A DNA stretch of 35,600 nucleotides, taken from assembly GCA_002316275.1 (NCBI GenBank), contig DCDE01000025.1, positions 1 to 35,600 of the forward strand, given 5' to 3'. The notes under the pieces were generated by a model. That model ran no database searches, was not told where the DNA came from, and saw only the letters and a list, made by a program, of their open reading frames with translations. This DNA comes from Caldifarciminota bacterium UBA1063 (lineage in GTDB: Bacteria; Hydrothermota; Hydrothermia; UBA1063). A program made the translations under genes and the position numbers. Positions 1-8,031 of this stretch are shown piece after piece (the first letter of the stretch is position 1; each line of letters begins with the position of its first letter).

Positions 1-14
1 CCTCTTTTGTTCAT
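1..14 (-). CDS. Possible 5' end of a gene following rpmF (partial)
   Basis: On the minus strand an ATG at position 14 opens a frame reading M-N-K-R before the window ends, 16 bases after the rpmF stop. The upstream sequence has only a weak GAGTGA-like ribosome site. In many bacteria plsX follows rpmF, so a plsX start is a reasonable guess, but four codons cannot identify a gene. Confidence 0.25.
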
Positions 15-30
15 AAGTCACTCAGTTTTT

Positions 31-219
31 TCACCCTGTTTTGGTTTTAACTACCGTTACGGGTTTGCCCTTGTAGTAACCACAATGGGGGCAAACAGTG
101 TGAGGAAGTATCGGCTCACCACAGTTAGGGCATTTGACGAACTCTTTAACCTTTACTTTATAATGAGTCCTTCTTTTCCTTGAACGAGCTCTTGAATGTT
201 TCCTTCTCGGAGCAGGCAT
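31..219 (-). CDS. rpmF: 50S ribosomal protein L32
   Basis: A 62-residue basic protein of the large ribosomal subunit. The N-terminus is rich in Arg/Lys (P-A-P-R-R-K-H-S-R), followed by the family segment R-R-T-H-Y-K. A four-cysteine zinc ribbon follows: CPNCG at about residues 30-34 and CPHCGYYKG at about 43-51. The length matches the usual 55-65 residues. The ATG at 219 is preceded by an AAGGAGGA ribosome site at a good distance. The gene is transcribed away from rpmA and has its own promoter in the shared intergenic region. Identification is secure. Confidence 0.95.
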   Translation of the reverse strand: MPAPRRKHSRARSRKRRTHYKVKVKEFVKCPNCGEPILPHTVCPHCGYYKGKPVTVVKTKTG

Positions 220-245
220 TTCAATCCTCCTTTAACAGCTGTAGT

Positions 246-274
246 ATTCTAAAGGTATCTATGGGGAATAGCAA
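246..274 (-). promoter_or_regulatory. Sigma-70-type promoter for rpmF
   Basis: Read on the minus strand, TTGCTA (274-269) is followed by a 17-base spacer and TAGAAT (251-246). Transcription would begin near 239, leaving a short leader that contains the AAGGAGGA ribosome site of rpmF. Confidence 0.6.
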
Positions 275-310
275 TTTAGAGCCCGATTATGTTAGGTTTG
301 GAATGGGAGT

Positions 311-339
311 TTGAAAATTCGCAAAGACTAAGGTAAAAT
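311..339 (+). promoter_or_regulatory. Sigma-70-type promoter for rpmA
   Basis: TTGAAA (311-316), a 17-base spacer and TAAAAT (334-339) form a near-consensus promoter. The predicted start near 346 gives a leader of about 16 bases holding the AAGGAGGG site (350-357) just before the rpmA ATG. Confidence 0.7.
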
Positions 340-361
340 TTATATCTGTAAGGAGGGTAGT

Positions 362-628
362 ATGGCGCATAAGAAGGGTATGGGTTCTTCGAGAAATGGA
401 AGAGATTCGGTTTCTAAGAGGCTTGGTGTTAAGAATTATGATGGGCAGTTTGTAAAGGCTGGGAATATAATTGTAAGACAATGTGGAACCAGGGTACATC
501 CAGGATTTAATGTGGGTCTTGGTTCTGACTATACAATATATGCTTTAATTGACGGTTTTGTTAAGTTTGAAAACAGGAAAGAGAGAACTTTTGTTTCTGT
601 TTACCCAGAATTATCTAAAGTAAAATAA
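362..628 (+). CDS. rpmA: 50S ribosomal protein L27
   Basis: An 88-residue large-subunit protein placed near the peptidyl-transferase centre. It starts M-A-H-K-K-G-M-G-S-S-R-N-G-R-D-S, the typical mature L27 N-terminus, so no N-terminal propeptide of the Firmicute type is present. The segments SKRLGVK and RQCGTRVHPG are family hallmarks. The start is fixed by AAGGAGGG five bases upstream. In many genomes rpmA sits between rplU and obgE, but here neither is adjacent: rpmF lies upstream on the other strand and a 315-base gap lies downstream. Confidence 0.96.
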   Translation: MAHKKGMGSSRNGRDSVSKRLGVKNYDGQFVKAGNIIVRQCGTRVHPGFNVGLGSDYTIYALIDGFVKFENRKERTFVSVYPELSKVK

Positions 629-943
629 TAGCTTTTCCATTATTGTACGAGAGGCATATGTTTCCGAAGAGTGTGTGTGTTTGTGGATGAGGCTTATTTT
701 CACAGCATACATCAAAGTTACCCTTGCGCCCTTCAGCTTATCTTCTTCTTTGAACAGCTTGGGTTTCTCATAGAAGGTTTAAGACTACACGATTATTGTT
801 GGATTTCTTTCAGCATGATTGTACCTGAGATTTTTATTTTCCGCGTTTAACTGATTTTCGTACTTACTTAGCGACAAGAGCGTTACGTCCCTTGAGTATA
901 TCAAGAGAGATCTGGAGATTCCGAAAGAAGGAAGCGTAGCGTG
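629..943. other. 315-base gap without a convincing gene
   Basis: The gap lies between the convergent ends of rpmA and recJ. I see no tRNA, no strong terminator hairpin and no complete reading frame with a ribosome site. A 29-codon open stretch on the plus strand (861-950, after a stop at 855-857) reads like protein (S-L-E-Y-I-K-R-D-L-E-I-P-K) and runs into the 3' end of recJ. It lacks a start codon and ribosome site, so it may be a gene remnant or chance. Confidence 0.4.
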
Positions 944-2725
944 TTATTGAGATGTTGGTTTTAAGTCAACTATTTTTAACTCAAAGGATAGGTCTTCCTT
1001 AATAATGAAAGAGAAAGCGATGTCTATCTTGTTGGCTTCATTTAAGAGTTTAAGGTATTCATACCCATCGAAGAATATGCATCTTAATTCTCCTCTCGGC
1101 ACCTGAAGGAGGAACGAAACGTGTTTGTCTTTGTAAACTCTAATGCTTGTCTTATCAATGTTGACATCCCTTAAAGCGAAAATAGGTTCGGGGTTACCCA
1201 TCCCAAAAGGCTTGAGATATTTGTAGTAATCTGCAAAATTTTCTTCTAAATCCTTAAAATTGACTTCTCCGTCCAATTCGAGAGTAGGTTCAAGGGGAAT
1301 GTCCCTGAGCATTTTAAGAGCATACTGATTTAGTTCCCACTTAAATTGTTCTAAGTTTTCTCTTCGTATGCGTAGCCCACATGCGAGTTTGTGGCCGCCG
1401 AACCCCTCGAGAAATTGGCTAAATCTTGATAGGGCTTCATGCATATCAAACTCTTCAATGCTTCTACAGGATCCTCTACCCATCTCCTGATCGAAGGTTA
1501 TAAGAATTGCGGGTCTTCTAAACTCCTGCACAAGTTTTGAAGCGACTATACCTATTACCCCGAAGTTCCAATCCTCTGAGTCTAACACCAGTAAATAATT
1601 ATCATTGAGGTCAAGTTTTGACACCTTATCCATCGCCTCATCAAGGATCCTCTTTTCCTCATCTTTCCTTTTGCTATTCAGTCTTTGAAGGTGTTCTGCT
1701 AACTCTCTGGCCCTCTCTTCGTCCTCTGTTATGAGCAATTCAAGGGAATCGTTGGCGTGGGAAATCCTTCCTGCAGCATTAATTCTTGGTGCAAGTACGA
1801 AGGAAATATGATATGGATTTATGTCACCATTTGAAATGCCCGATATTTCCTTTAAAGCTCTTACCCCAGGCTTTTCAGAATTTGTAAGTTTGGCTAAGCC
1901 TTTTTTTACAAATATTCTGTTCTCTTTAATGAGGGGTACCATATCTCCCACGGTGCCCAGGGCTACAAGGTCAAGATGTCGTTCCAGTTCATTGAGGTCT
2001 TCGCCTAAGTATGTGTATAGTGCTTCCAAAAGTTTATACGCAACTCCGACCCCAGCGAGGTTTGTGTCTATGTAGTCCCCGAGTTTTGGGTTAAGGATCG
2101 CATATGCATCAGGTAAAATGTAGGGCTCAGGCTTCCCATAAGTCTTATTATTTCTTTCTTTTTCAAATGCAATCTGGTTGTCGAAGAGGGTGTGAGGACT
2201 AGTTTCCCTGGTTTTACGTGGTTCATGGTGGTCGGTAATAATTAGATCGATGCCCTTGAATTTTGCTTCGTAGGCACTCTGTAAAGCTGATATCCCCGTA
2301 TCTACAGTAAGTAGGATTCTAAAACCCTCTTTTTGCGCCTTCTCTATTGCCTTTGATGAAAGGCCATACCCCTCGGAAGCCCGATGGGGGATATAATGAT
2401 CGACATAAAAACCAAGATGGTCCATTGTCCTAAATAGAAGCGCTGTACCACTTATTCCGTCTACATCATAATCTCCATGGATCAAAACTTTTTCTCTACG
2501 CTCCAATGCTTCCGAAAGCCTAACTACAATTTTTTCTATACCTTTGAGCCTATATGGGTCGTAAAGTGAACTTTTTTCAGGATACAAAAACTCCTCAGCA
2601 CCTTCCGGAGTGATTATTCGTGTTGAGAGGATTATGGAGATAATCCTCGGAAAATCATACCACGAAACAGGAATTTCCTGGTTTTTGAATTTCCATTTCA
2701 TCTTAAACAAATTTTCAAGGGACAT
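944..2725 (-). CDS. recJ: Single-stranded-DNA-specific exonuclease RecJ
   Basis: A 593-residue DHH-family 5'-3' exonuclease acting on single-stranded DNA in recombination and repair. Visible motifs are HGDYDVDG (residues 83-90), YIPHR...EGYGL (111-122), VDTG (141-144) and TDHH (164-167), which together bind the catalytic metals. A central SWNFGVIGIVASKL segment and the DHHA1 motif GGHKLACGL follow, and the C-terminus fits the RecJ OB-fold region. GGHKLACGL has Cys where Ala is common. The assigned ATG has no ribosome site; a second in-frame ATG at codon 9 (MKWKF) also lacks one. The start lies only 37 bases from the divergent gene at 2763. Confidence 0.93.
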   Translation of the reverse strand: MSLENLFKMKWKFKNQEIPVSWYDFPRIISIILSTRIITPEGAEEFLYPEKSSLYDPYRLKGIEKIVVRLSEALERREKVLIHGDYDVDGISGTALLFRTMDHLGFYVDHYIPHRASEGYGLSSKAIEKAQKEGFRILLTVDTGISALQSAYEAKFKGIDLIITDHHEPRKTRETSPHTLFDNQIAFEKERNNKTYGKPEPYILPDAYAILNPKLGDYIDTNLAGVGVAYKLLEALYTYLGEDLNELERHLDLVALGTVGDMVPLIKENRIFVKKGLAKLTNSEKPGVRALKEISGISNGDINPYHISFVLAPRINAAGRISHANDSLELLITEDEERARELAEHLQRLNSKRKDEEKRILDEAMDKVSKLDLNDNYLLVLDSEDWNFGVIGIVASKLVQEFRRPAILITFDQEMGRGSCRSIEEFDMHEALSRFSQFLEGFGGHKLACGLRIRRENLEQFKWELNQYALKMLRDIPLEPTLELDGEVNFKDLEENFADYYKYLKPFGMGNPEPIFALRDVNIDKTSIRVYKDKHVSFLLQVPRGELRCIFFDGYEYLKLLNEANKIDIAFSFIIKEDLSFELKIVDLKPTSQ

Positions 2726-2749
2726 TTATATTTATTCAATATTTTGCAA

Positions 2750-2755
2750 TATAAT
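2750..2755 (+). promoter_or_regulatory. Possible -10 element for a leaderless transcript
   Basis: TATAAT lies seven bases before the ATG at 2763, so transcription would start at or next to the A of the start codon. There is no ribosome site in the 37-base AT-rich gap and no good -35 hexamer, so this rests on the -10 match and spacing alone. Confidence 0.4.
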
Positions 2756-2762
2756 TATAGAC

Positions 2763-3758
2763 ATGTCGTTGAAGGCTGGGAAGATTACTCCCGAAATTCT
2801 AAAGGAGATGTTAAAAAAAATCGAATGTAGCTCACAGGATCTCGTTATTGGACCTTCGTATGGAATTGACGGAGCAGTGCTAAAAATAGGTGAAGAGCTT
2901 GTTGCAGTTGCGTCCGACCCCATCACTTTTACCTCTAAAGATAATGTCTATTATCTTTTTGCTTGTAATATAAATGATCTCATTTGTATGGGTGCGAAAC
3001 CCGAGTTTTTAGGTATGAATGTGCTGTTCGGCGAAGGCATTACGAAGGCGGAAGTTGCTATGACCTTTAATGAAATTGCCCGCTTTTCTAAGGAATTCAA
3101 TATATGTGTTGTAACCGGCCATACTGAAGTAACCCCGTATGTTAAAGAAACTATTCTTTCTGGGTTTATCTTTGGCAGGGTAATTAAAGAGGTATCACCT
3201 CATAAAATATTACCTGGCGATTTGATCGTTCAGCTGAGGGGAGTAGCAATTGAGGGCACCTGTATAATTGCCAGGGAGAAAGCAGGTGATCTTATTAGAA
3301 ATTTTAGCCCCGAGTTTGTTGAGAGATGTAAAGATTTTCTCTTCGAGCCGGGTATCTCCCTTTATAGTATTGGCATTAAACTGCTTGAAAACTATGAGAT
3401 TCACAATCTACATGATCCTACAGAGGGCGGAATTATTACTGCTCTGTATGAAGCTTTGAGTGCTTCTGGATGTGGTGGGGTCGTATACGTGGACAGGATT
3501 CATATATACGAAGAAACAGCGAAAATTTGTAATTATTATGGAATAAACCCTCTGGGAGTTATATCCTCGGGTTCTTTAGTAGTCTTTGCTTCTCCAGCAG
3601 AATCAGAGCGAATGTGCTCCGATTTTGAGAGAGAAGGCATCCCTGCGGAAGTCATAGGCGAGGTCACTGCACCTGGAACAGGTGTTTGGTTGCAAAAGGA
3701 TGGATCAAGGGAGGAGTTAAAACCTTTTTTGAGGGATGAGATTCTGGAGATACTATGA
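2763..3758 (+). CDS. AIR-synthase-family protein, HypE-like
   Basis: A 331-residue protein of the PurM/HypE/ThiL/SelD ATP-binding superfamily. Family-like segments include DGAVLKIGEELVAVASDPITF near residue 38, NDLICMGAKPEFL near 77 and the glycine-rich HDPTEGGIITALYEA near 220. The last is the typical HypE/AIR-synthase C-domain motif. True HypE ends in a reactive C-terminal cysteine (PRIC-like), but this protein ends D-E-I-L-E-I-L. It therefore probably does not perform the cyanide-ligand transfer of hydrogenase maturation, and no other hyp gene is present. The ATG at 2763 is chosen because the frame upstream runs through the intergenic region. Its stop overlaps the next start (ATGA). The function is unassigned within the superfamily. 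Confidence 0.8.
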   Translation: MSLKAGKITPEILKEMLKKIECSSQDLVIGPSYGIDGAVLKIGEELVAVASDPITFTSKDNVYYLFACNINDLICMGAKPEFLGMNVLFGEGITKAEVAMTFNEIARFSKEFNICVVTGHTEVTPYVKETILSGFIFGRVIKEVSPHKILPGDLIVQLRGVAIEGTCIIAREKAGDLIRNFSPEFVERCKDFLFEPGISLYSIGIKLLENYEIHNLHDPTEGGIITALYEALSASGCGGVVYVDRIHIYEETAKICNYYGINPLGVISSGSLVVFASPAESERMCSDFEREGIPAEVIGEVTAPGTGVWLQKDGSREELKPFLRDEILEIL

Positions 3759-4504
3759 TGGTAAAGTTTATGGTCACAGTGTTAATGTTTTCTGGGTTTG
3801 GCTTTTTGTTTGATACACAGGGATATGGGGAGTTGAGAAAATATGGTGGGGATTTAAAGAGGAGGAGTGCCCTGGGTAAGATTGAAATTGAGGTTGAGAC
3901 CTTTGAATGGAATGGTGTCAAAAATGTAATTTTTGGGTTTCAGAATGTATGGATGGGCAGAGATGTGGGCCTCATCCAGCTCGATCCCCAGGAAGCAGAT
4001 TACCTTCTCGGGACAGGTTTTAAAAAAGAATTTACTGATAAGTGGTTTGGAGCTTATCTTGATCATACCTGTTACCACAAGATTGATACATTTGTTGATA
4101 GGAGTTTATACTGGAACAAATTGAAACTTCTATACAGTAATCAAGATCTCAAAAAGTTTTTCACCCCAGGAATTATATACTATAGGTTAGAAATGGGTTT
4201 TTATCTAAGGCATCCTGATATTTCATGGTTAACCGTCGGTAATCCAAATCAGTTTGATTTCCTTGCAAAGTTTCACTATACAGTACCTTACGGTTCCAAA
4301 GTGATGCCCTTTTTTGATGTAAGCCTTTACAGCGGTGTTACGTTACAATATAATTTTACACCCGAAATCGAGCTAAACGTGGGTATTGCTATACGGGGTT
4401 CTTACAATGAGGGGCTTTTGTACGTGGGTATAAGGCCCCTTGATAAAAAGGGTTATAGAGAAGCCCAGGGGGCTCCGTATCTTGGGCTTAAAGCGAAATT
4501 TTAG
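3755..4504 (+). CDS. Putative outer-membrane beta-barrel protein
   Basis: A 249-residue protein with a short hydrophobic N-terminus (about residues 3-18) consistent with a signal peptide. The rest alternates polar and aromatic or hydrophobic residues (for example FDVSLYSGVTLQYNF and ELNVGIAIRGSY), as beta-strands of a barrel do. The final residues G-L-K-A-K-F end in Phe, as recognised by BAM machinery. I do not recognise a named family. It overlaps the preceding gene (ATGA at 3755-3758) and lies 11 bases before metK, so it is cotranscribed with both. Confidence 0.6.
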   Translation: MMVKFMVTVLMFSGFGFLFDTQGYGELRKYGGDLKRRSALGKIEIEVETFEWNGVKNVIFGFQNVWMGRDVGLIQLDPQEADYLLGTGFKKEFTDKWFGAYLDHTCYHKIDTFVDRSLYWNKLKLLYSNQDLKKFFTPGIIYYRLEMGFYLRHPDISWLTVGNPNQFDFLAKFHYTVPYGSKVMPFFDVSLYSGVTLQYNFTPEIELNVGIAIRGSYNEGLLYVGIRPLDKKGYREAQGAPYLGLKAKF

Positions 4505-4515
4505 GAGGAAGTGAG

Positions 4516-5658
4516 ATGAGAAGACTCTTTACATCTGAGTCGGTAACGAAAGGTCATCCTGATAAGATTTGTGATCAGGTTTCTGATGCGGTGCTCGATG
4601 CTGTTTTGAAGGATGACAAAGATGGGCGTGTTGCTGTTGAAGCCCTTACAACCCGTGGCCTTGTAATGGTTGCAGGGGAGATAACAACAAAGACTTACGT
4701 AGATATACCCGAGATTGTCAGGGAGGTAATTAAGAAAGCCGGCTATGTAAGGCCAGAGTACGGATTTGATTATCAATCAGTTGCTGTAATTACCTCCATT
4801 CAGGAGCAATCACCCGATATAGCTCAGGGTGTCAATATCGGAGGCGCAGGTGATCAAGGCATAATGTTTGGTTATGCCACTGACGAGACTCCTGAACTTA
4901 TGCCTATGCCTATATCCTTTGCTCATAAACTTGTAAGAAGATTGACTGAATTGAGGGAAAACGGTACAGTTCCTTACCTCAGGCCCGACGGGAAGTCTCA
5001 GGTTACATTTGAGTATGATAATACTGGAACACCTGTTAAAGCTACTGCTGTTGTCCTCTCGGCTCAACATGATGAAGAGGTAAAGATGGAAAGACTTACG
5101 GAGGATCTAAGGGAACTGGTTATCAACTACGTTATTCCAGAGGAACTAAGAGATAAGGATATGCGGTGTTTTATCAATCCAACCGGGAAGTTTGTGCAGG
5201 GTGGTCCTGTTGCTGATACAGGAGTTACAGGGAGAAAGATAATGGTTGATACTTACGGTAGCTTTGCAAGGCACGGCGGAGGTTGCTTCTCTGGTAAGGA
5301 CCCGTCAAAGGTTGACAGGTCAGCTGCATATATGGCAAGATATATTGCTAAAAATATCGTAAAAGCAGGTATTGCTAAAAAGGTTGAGGTACAACTTGCC
5401 TATGCAATAGGGATTTCTGAGCCCGTTGCTGTGAACATTGATACCTTTGGCACATCTAAATATAGTGAAGAGCAGATCTCCAGAGTTATCAGAAAAGTCT
5501 TTGATCTTTCACCGAGAGGGATTATCGAGAGGCTTGAACTTTTACGGCCCATATTTTATAAAACAGCCGTGTATGGTCATTTCGGGCGCGAAGAGGAGGG
5601 ATTTACCTGGGAGCTTACCAATGCCGTAAAGGATCTCCAGGAGGCTATCAGTGGCTGA
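4516..5658 (+). CDS. metK: S-adenosylmethionine synthetase
   Basis: A 380-residue enzyme making S-adenosylmethionine from methionine and ATP. Visible hallmarks are TSESVTKGHPDK (6-17), GAGDQG (110-115) and the phosphate-binding GGGCFSGKDPSKVDRSAAY in the last third. The length is typical of bacterial MetK. The ribosome site TAGGAGGA precedes the ATG at 4516. The last 8 bases overlap the GTG start of ahcY, so the enzymes that make SAM and remove its by-product SAH are translationally coupled. Confidence 0.96.
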   Translation: MRRLFTSESVTKGHPDKICDQVSDAVLDAVLKDDKDGRVAVEALTTRGLVMVAGEITTKTYVDIPEIVREVIKKAGYVRPEYGFDYQSVAVITSIQEQSPDIAQGVNIGGAGDQGIMFGYATDETPELMPMPISFAHKLVRRLTELRENGTVPYLRPDGKSQVTFEYDNTGTPVKATAVVLSAQHDEEVKMERLTEDLRELVINYVIPEELRDKDMRCFINPTGKFVQGGPVADTGVTGRKIMVDTYGSFARHGGGCFSGKDPSKVDRSAAYMARYIAKNIVKAGIAKKVEVQLAYAIGISEPVAVNIDTFGTSKYSEEQISRVIRKVFDLSPRGIIERLELLRPIFYKTAVYGHFGREEEGFTWELTNAVKDLQEAISG

Positions 5659-6904
5659 ATTCAGAGTTAGGGACCTTAGTCTTGCAGAGAAGGGCATTAA
5701 GAAAATCAGTTGGGCATCCTTTAGAATGCAAGTGCTCAGACATTTATGCATCGACTTTGAGCCCGCAAGGCCGCTCCAAGGTACCAAGATATCCGCATGT
5801 CTCCATGTAACACCTGAAACTGCCGTCTTGTGTTCGGTTCTGAAAAAACTAGGTGCCGATGTGTTTCTTGCGCCTTCGAACCCTTTATCTACAAAGGATG
5901 ATGTTGCAGCAGCCCTCGTCAAATATCTCGGTATACATGTCTTTGCAGTGCACGGTGAGGATACATCAAGTTATTACGAAAATCTCAATTTTGTTGCGAA
6001 TGCAAAACCTGATGTGATTCTCGATGATGGCGGTGATTTAACCAAGTTTGTTCACAAAGAGGATCTCTATTCTACAATTATTGGAGGTACCGAAGAAACA
6101 ACAACCGGTGTAATAAGGATTAAGGCAATGGCGATACAAGGGGTATTAAAATTTCCAGTGATTGCAGTAAATGAATCCCTGACGAAGCACATGTTTGATA
6201 ATCGATATGGTACAGGGCAGTCTACTATAGATGGCATTCTCAGGGCTACTAACATATTGCTATCAAATTCTACGATTGTTATTGCAGGCTACGGTTGGTG
6301 TGGTAGAGGAATTGCCATGAGGGCAAAAGGGATGGGCGCCAGGGTGATTGTTACAGAGGTTGACCCCATTAAAGCCCTTGAAGCCTATGAAGATGGTTTT
6401 CTCGTAGAGCCCATGATCGAGGCGGTGAAGAAAGCGGATATAATTGTAACGGCTACGGGTTGTAAAGGGGTGATATCTAAAGAGCATTTGGAACAGATTA
6501 AAGATGGTGCAATTCTTTGCAATGCAGGCCACTTTGATGTAGAAGTTGACGTTAAATACTTATATGAGAACGCACAGGAGCGTGAACAAGTTCGAGATCA
6601 CATGGAAAGAATTACTTTAAAGAATGGTAAAAGCGTTTATTTACTCGCTGAAGGAAGACTCGTGAACCTTTCCGCCGCTGAAGGTCATCCTGCTGATGTT
6701 ATGGACCTTTCCTTTTCAAATCAACTACTCGCTGTAATGCATATTTTAGAAAACAAGGGTAAGTTGGGGAAAGTGGTCCATACGCTTCCTCACGAACTGG
6801 ACAGAAAGGTAGCAGAGGTAAAGCTAAGCACTCTTGGTATTTCAATAGACACGCTTTCAGAGGCACAGAGTGCATATCTCAGCTCCTGGGAAGAGGGGAC
6901 ATAG
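5651..6904 (+). CDS. ahcY: Adenosylhomocysteinase
   Basis: A 417-residue enzyme hydrolysing S-adenosylhomocysteine to adenosine and homocysteine with tightly bound NAD. Seen in the sequence: DDGGDL (125-130), NESLTKHMFDNRYGTGQ (174-190), the NAD-binding GYGWCGRG (213-220) with an acidic residue after the second strand (VTEVDP), and CNAGHFDVE further on. The length fits the shorter archaeal/thermophile type. It starts with GTG at 5651 inside metK. Having AhcY rather than the Pfs/LuxS route indicates one-step SAH removal. An AGGAGG site near its end serves the next gene. Confidence 0.95.
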   Translation: MAEFRVRDLSLAEKGIKKISWASFRMQVLRHLCIDFEPARPLQGTKISACLHVTPETAVLCSVLKKLGADVFLAPSNPLSTKDDVAAALVKYLGIHVFAVHGEDTSSYYENLNFVANAKPDVILDDGGDLTKFVHKEDLYSTIIGGTEETTTGVIRIKAMAIQGVLKFPVIAVNESLTKHMFDNRYGTGQSTIDGILRATNILLSNSTIVIAGYGWCGRGIAMRAKGMGARVIVTEVDPIKALEAYEDGFLVEPMIEAVKKADIIVTATGCKGVISKEHLEQIKDGAILCNAGHFDVEVDVKYLYENAQEREQVRDHMERITLKNGKSVYLLAEGRLVNLSAAEGHPADVMDLSFSNQLLAVMHILENKGKLGKVVHTLPHELDRKVAEVKLSTLGISIDTLSEAQSAYLSSWEEGT

Positions 6905-6916
6905 GAGGTCCTTATT

Positions 6917-8023
6917 ATGAAGTTAATTTTTCTACTATTATTGGGTCAGATTACGCCCATTGTAGTAAAGGCAGTTGATACTCCTTATGATGCAGGTGGG
7001 AGTATTACTGTCACCTGGGAACTCGATAGTACATGGCTCGGCAAAATAGGGAGGATAGAAATCTACCGATACTCCAGTGCAGGGGTTTCTGATTCGCTTG
7101 TTGAAACTTTATATAAACCTGATACTATCTACGTTGATAACGCTACTGAAGATAATATCCCATACTTCTATGGTGTAGTTGTGTATGCAGATGGGGAGAT
7201 TTTTGGAGAGGGTAGAACTACAGAGCCAGCTGTAAGCTCCCAGCAGTGGTTCAACAGAAAAAGGTTATCGGTACTAATAATTCTTTTGGTTTATACCATA
7301 TTTCTAATGTATTTCATTATGCGTGCAAGATTTGATAAGAATCTTTTCATACGAAAGATTGCAGGGCTTGAGGCTATAGACGAGGCTGTAGGAAGATCTA
7401 CTGAAATGGGAAGGCCGATACTCTATGTTATGGGGCTTGGCTATATAAGCGATATTCCCACTGTCGCTTCTCTGGCTATTCTTAAGAGGGTTGCATTCAA
7501 AGCTGCTGAGTACAATGCACAGGTAATTGTCCCGTGCTTTGACCCAATAGTGATGGTAGCTGCCCAAGAAACCGTAAGAGAGGGCTTTATTGAGGCAGGA
7601 AGGCCGGACCTATATAATGAATCGGATATTTACTACCTTACATCTGATCAATTTGGATATGCTGCAGGTGTTGATGGTATTATGGTAAGGCAGAAGCCAG
7701 GAGCAGTATTCCTCCAAGGTTACTTCTTCGCAGAGGCACTGATTCTTGCGGAGACGGGGCATTCTATAGGAGCTATTCAGATATCTGGTACTACTGCTGT
7801 TACCCAGCTTCCTTTCTTCATAGCATCTACTGACTATACTTTAATTGGAGAGGAAATGTATGCTGCAAGTGCTTATCTTTCAAGAGATCCTCTTTCTTTA
7901 GGTACCATTAAAGGAGAAGACTATATAAAGATGATCCTCGCGATAATAATTTTACTCGGAGCCCTTATGGAGACTTTCAGTATTGGCAACCACATCCTTA
8001 GGGATTTTTTTAGTATCTTTTAG
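6917..8023 (+). CDS. Membrane protein with fibronectin-like and Rossmann-like domains (module gene 1)
   Basis: A 368-residue protein of unknown function. Reading the translation: a signal peptide (about 1-18), a fibronectin-III-like domain (about 20-105; GSITVTWELDS and the RIEIYRYSS strand), a transmembrane helix (about 116-135), a soluble alpha/beta domain (about 147-340) and a C-terminal transmembrane helix (about 343-362). The soluble part starts G-R-P-I-L-Y-V-M-G-L-G and later has QISGTTAVTQLP. The style resembles proteins grouped as DUF6754, which I could not verify. It begins 12 bases after ahcY with an AGGAGG site and is followed 8 bases later by the next module gene. Confidence 0.65.
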   Translation: MKLIFLLLLGQITPIVVKAVDTPYDAGGSITVTWELDSTWLGKIGRIEIYRYSSAGVSDSLVETLYKPDTIYVDNATEDNIPYFYGVVVYADGEIFGEGRTTEPAVSSQQWFNRKRLSVLIILLVYTIFLMYFIMRARFDKNLFIRKIAGLEAIDEAVGRSTEMGRPILYVMGLGYISDIPTVASLAILKRVAFKAAEYNAQVIVPCFDPIVMVAAQETVREGFIEAGRPDLYNESDIYYLTSDQFGYAAGVDGIMVRQKPGAVFLQGYFFAEALILAETGHSIGAIQISGTTAVTQLPFFIASTDYTLIGEEMYAASAYLSRDPLSLGTIKGEDYIKMILAIIILLGALMETFSIGNHILRDFFSIF

Positions 8024-8031
8024 GGGGTATT

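Noticed and set aside
2610..2762. 51-codon upstream extension of the HypE-like gene
   Set aside because: It is antisense to the start of recJ and crosses the divergent promoter region; the family's N-terminus begins after 2763.
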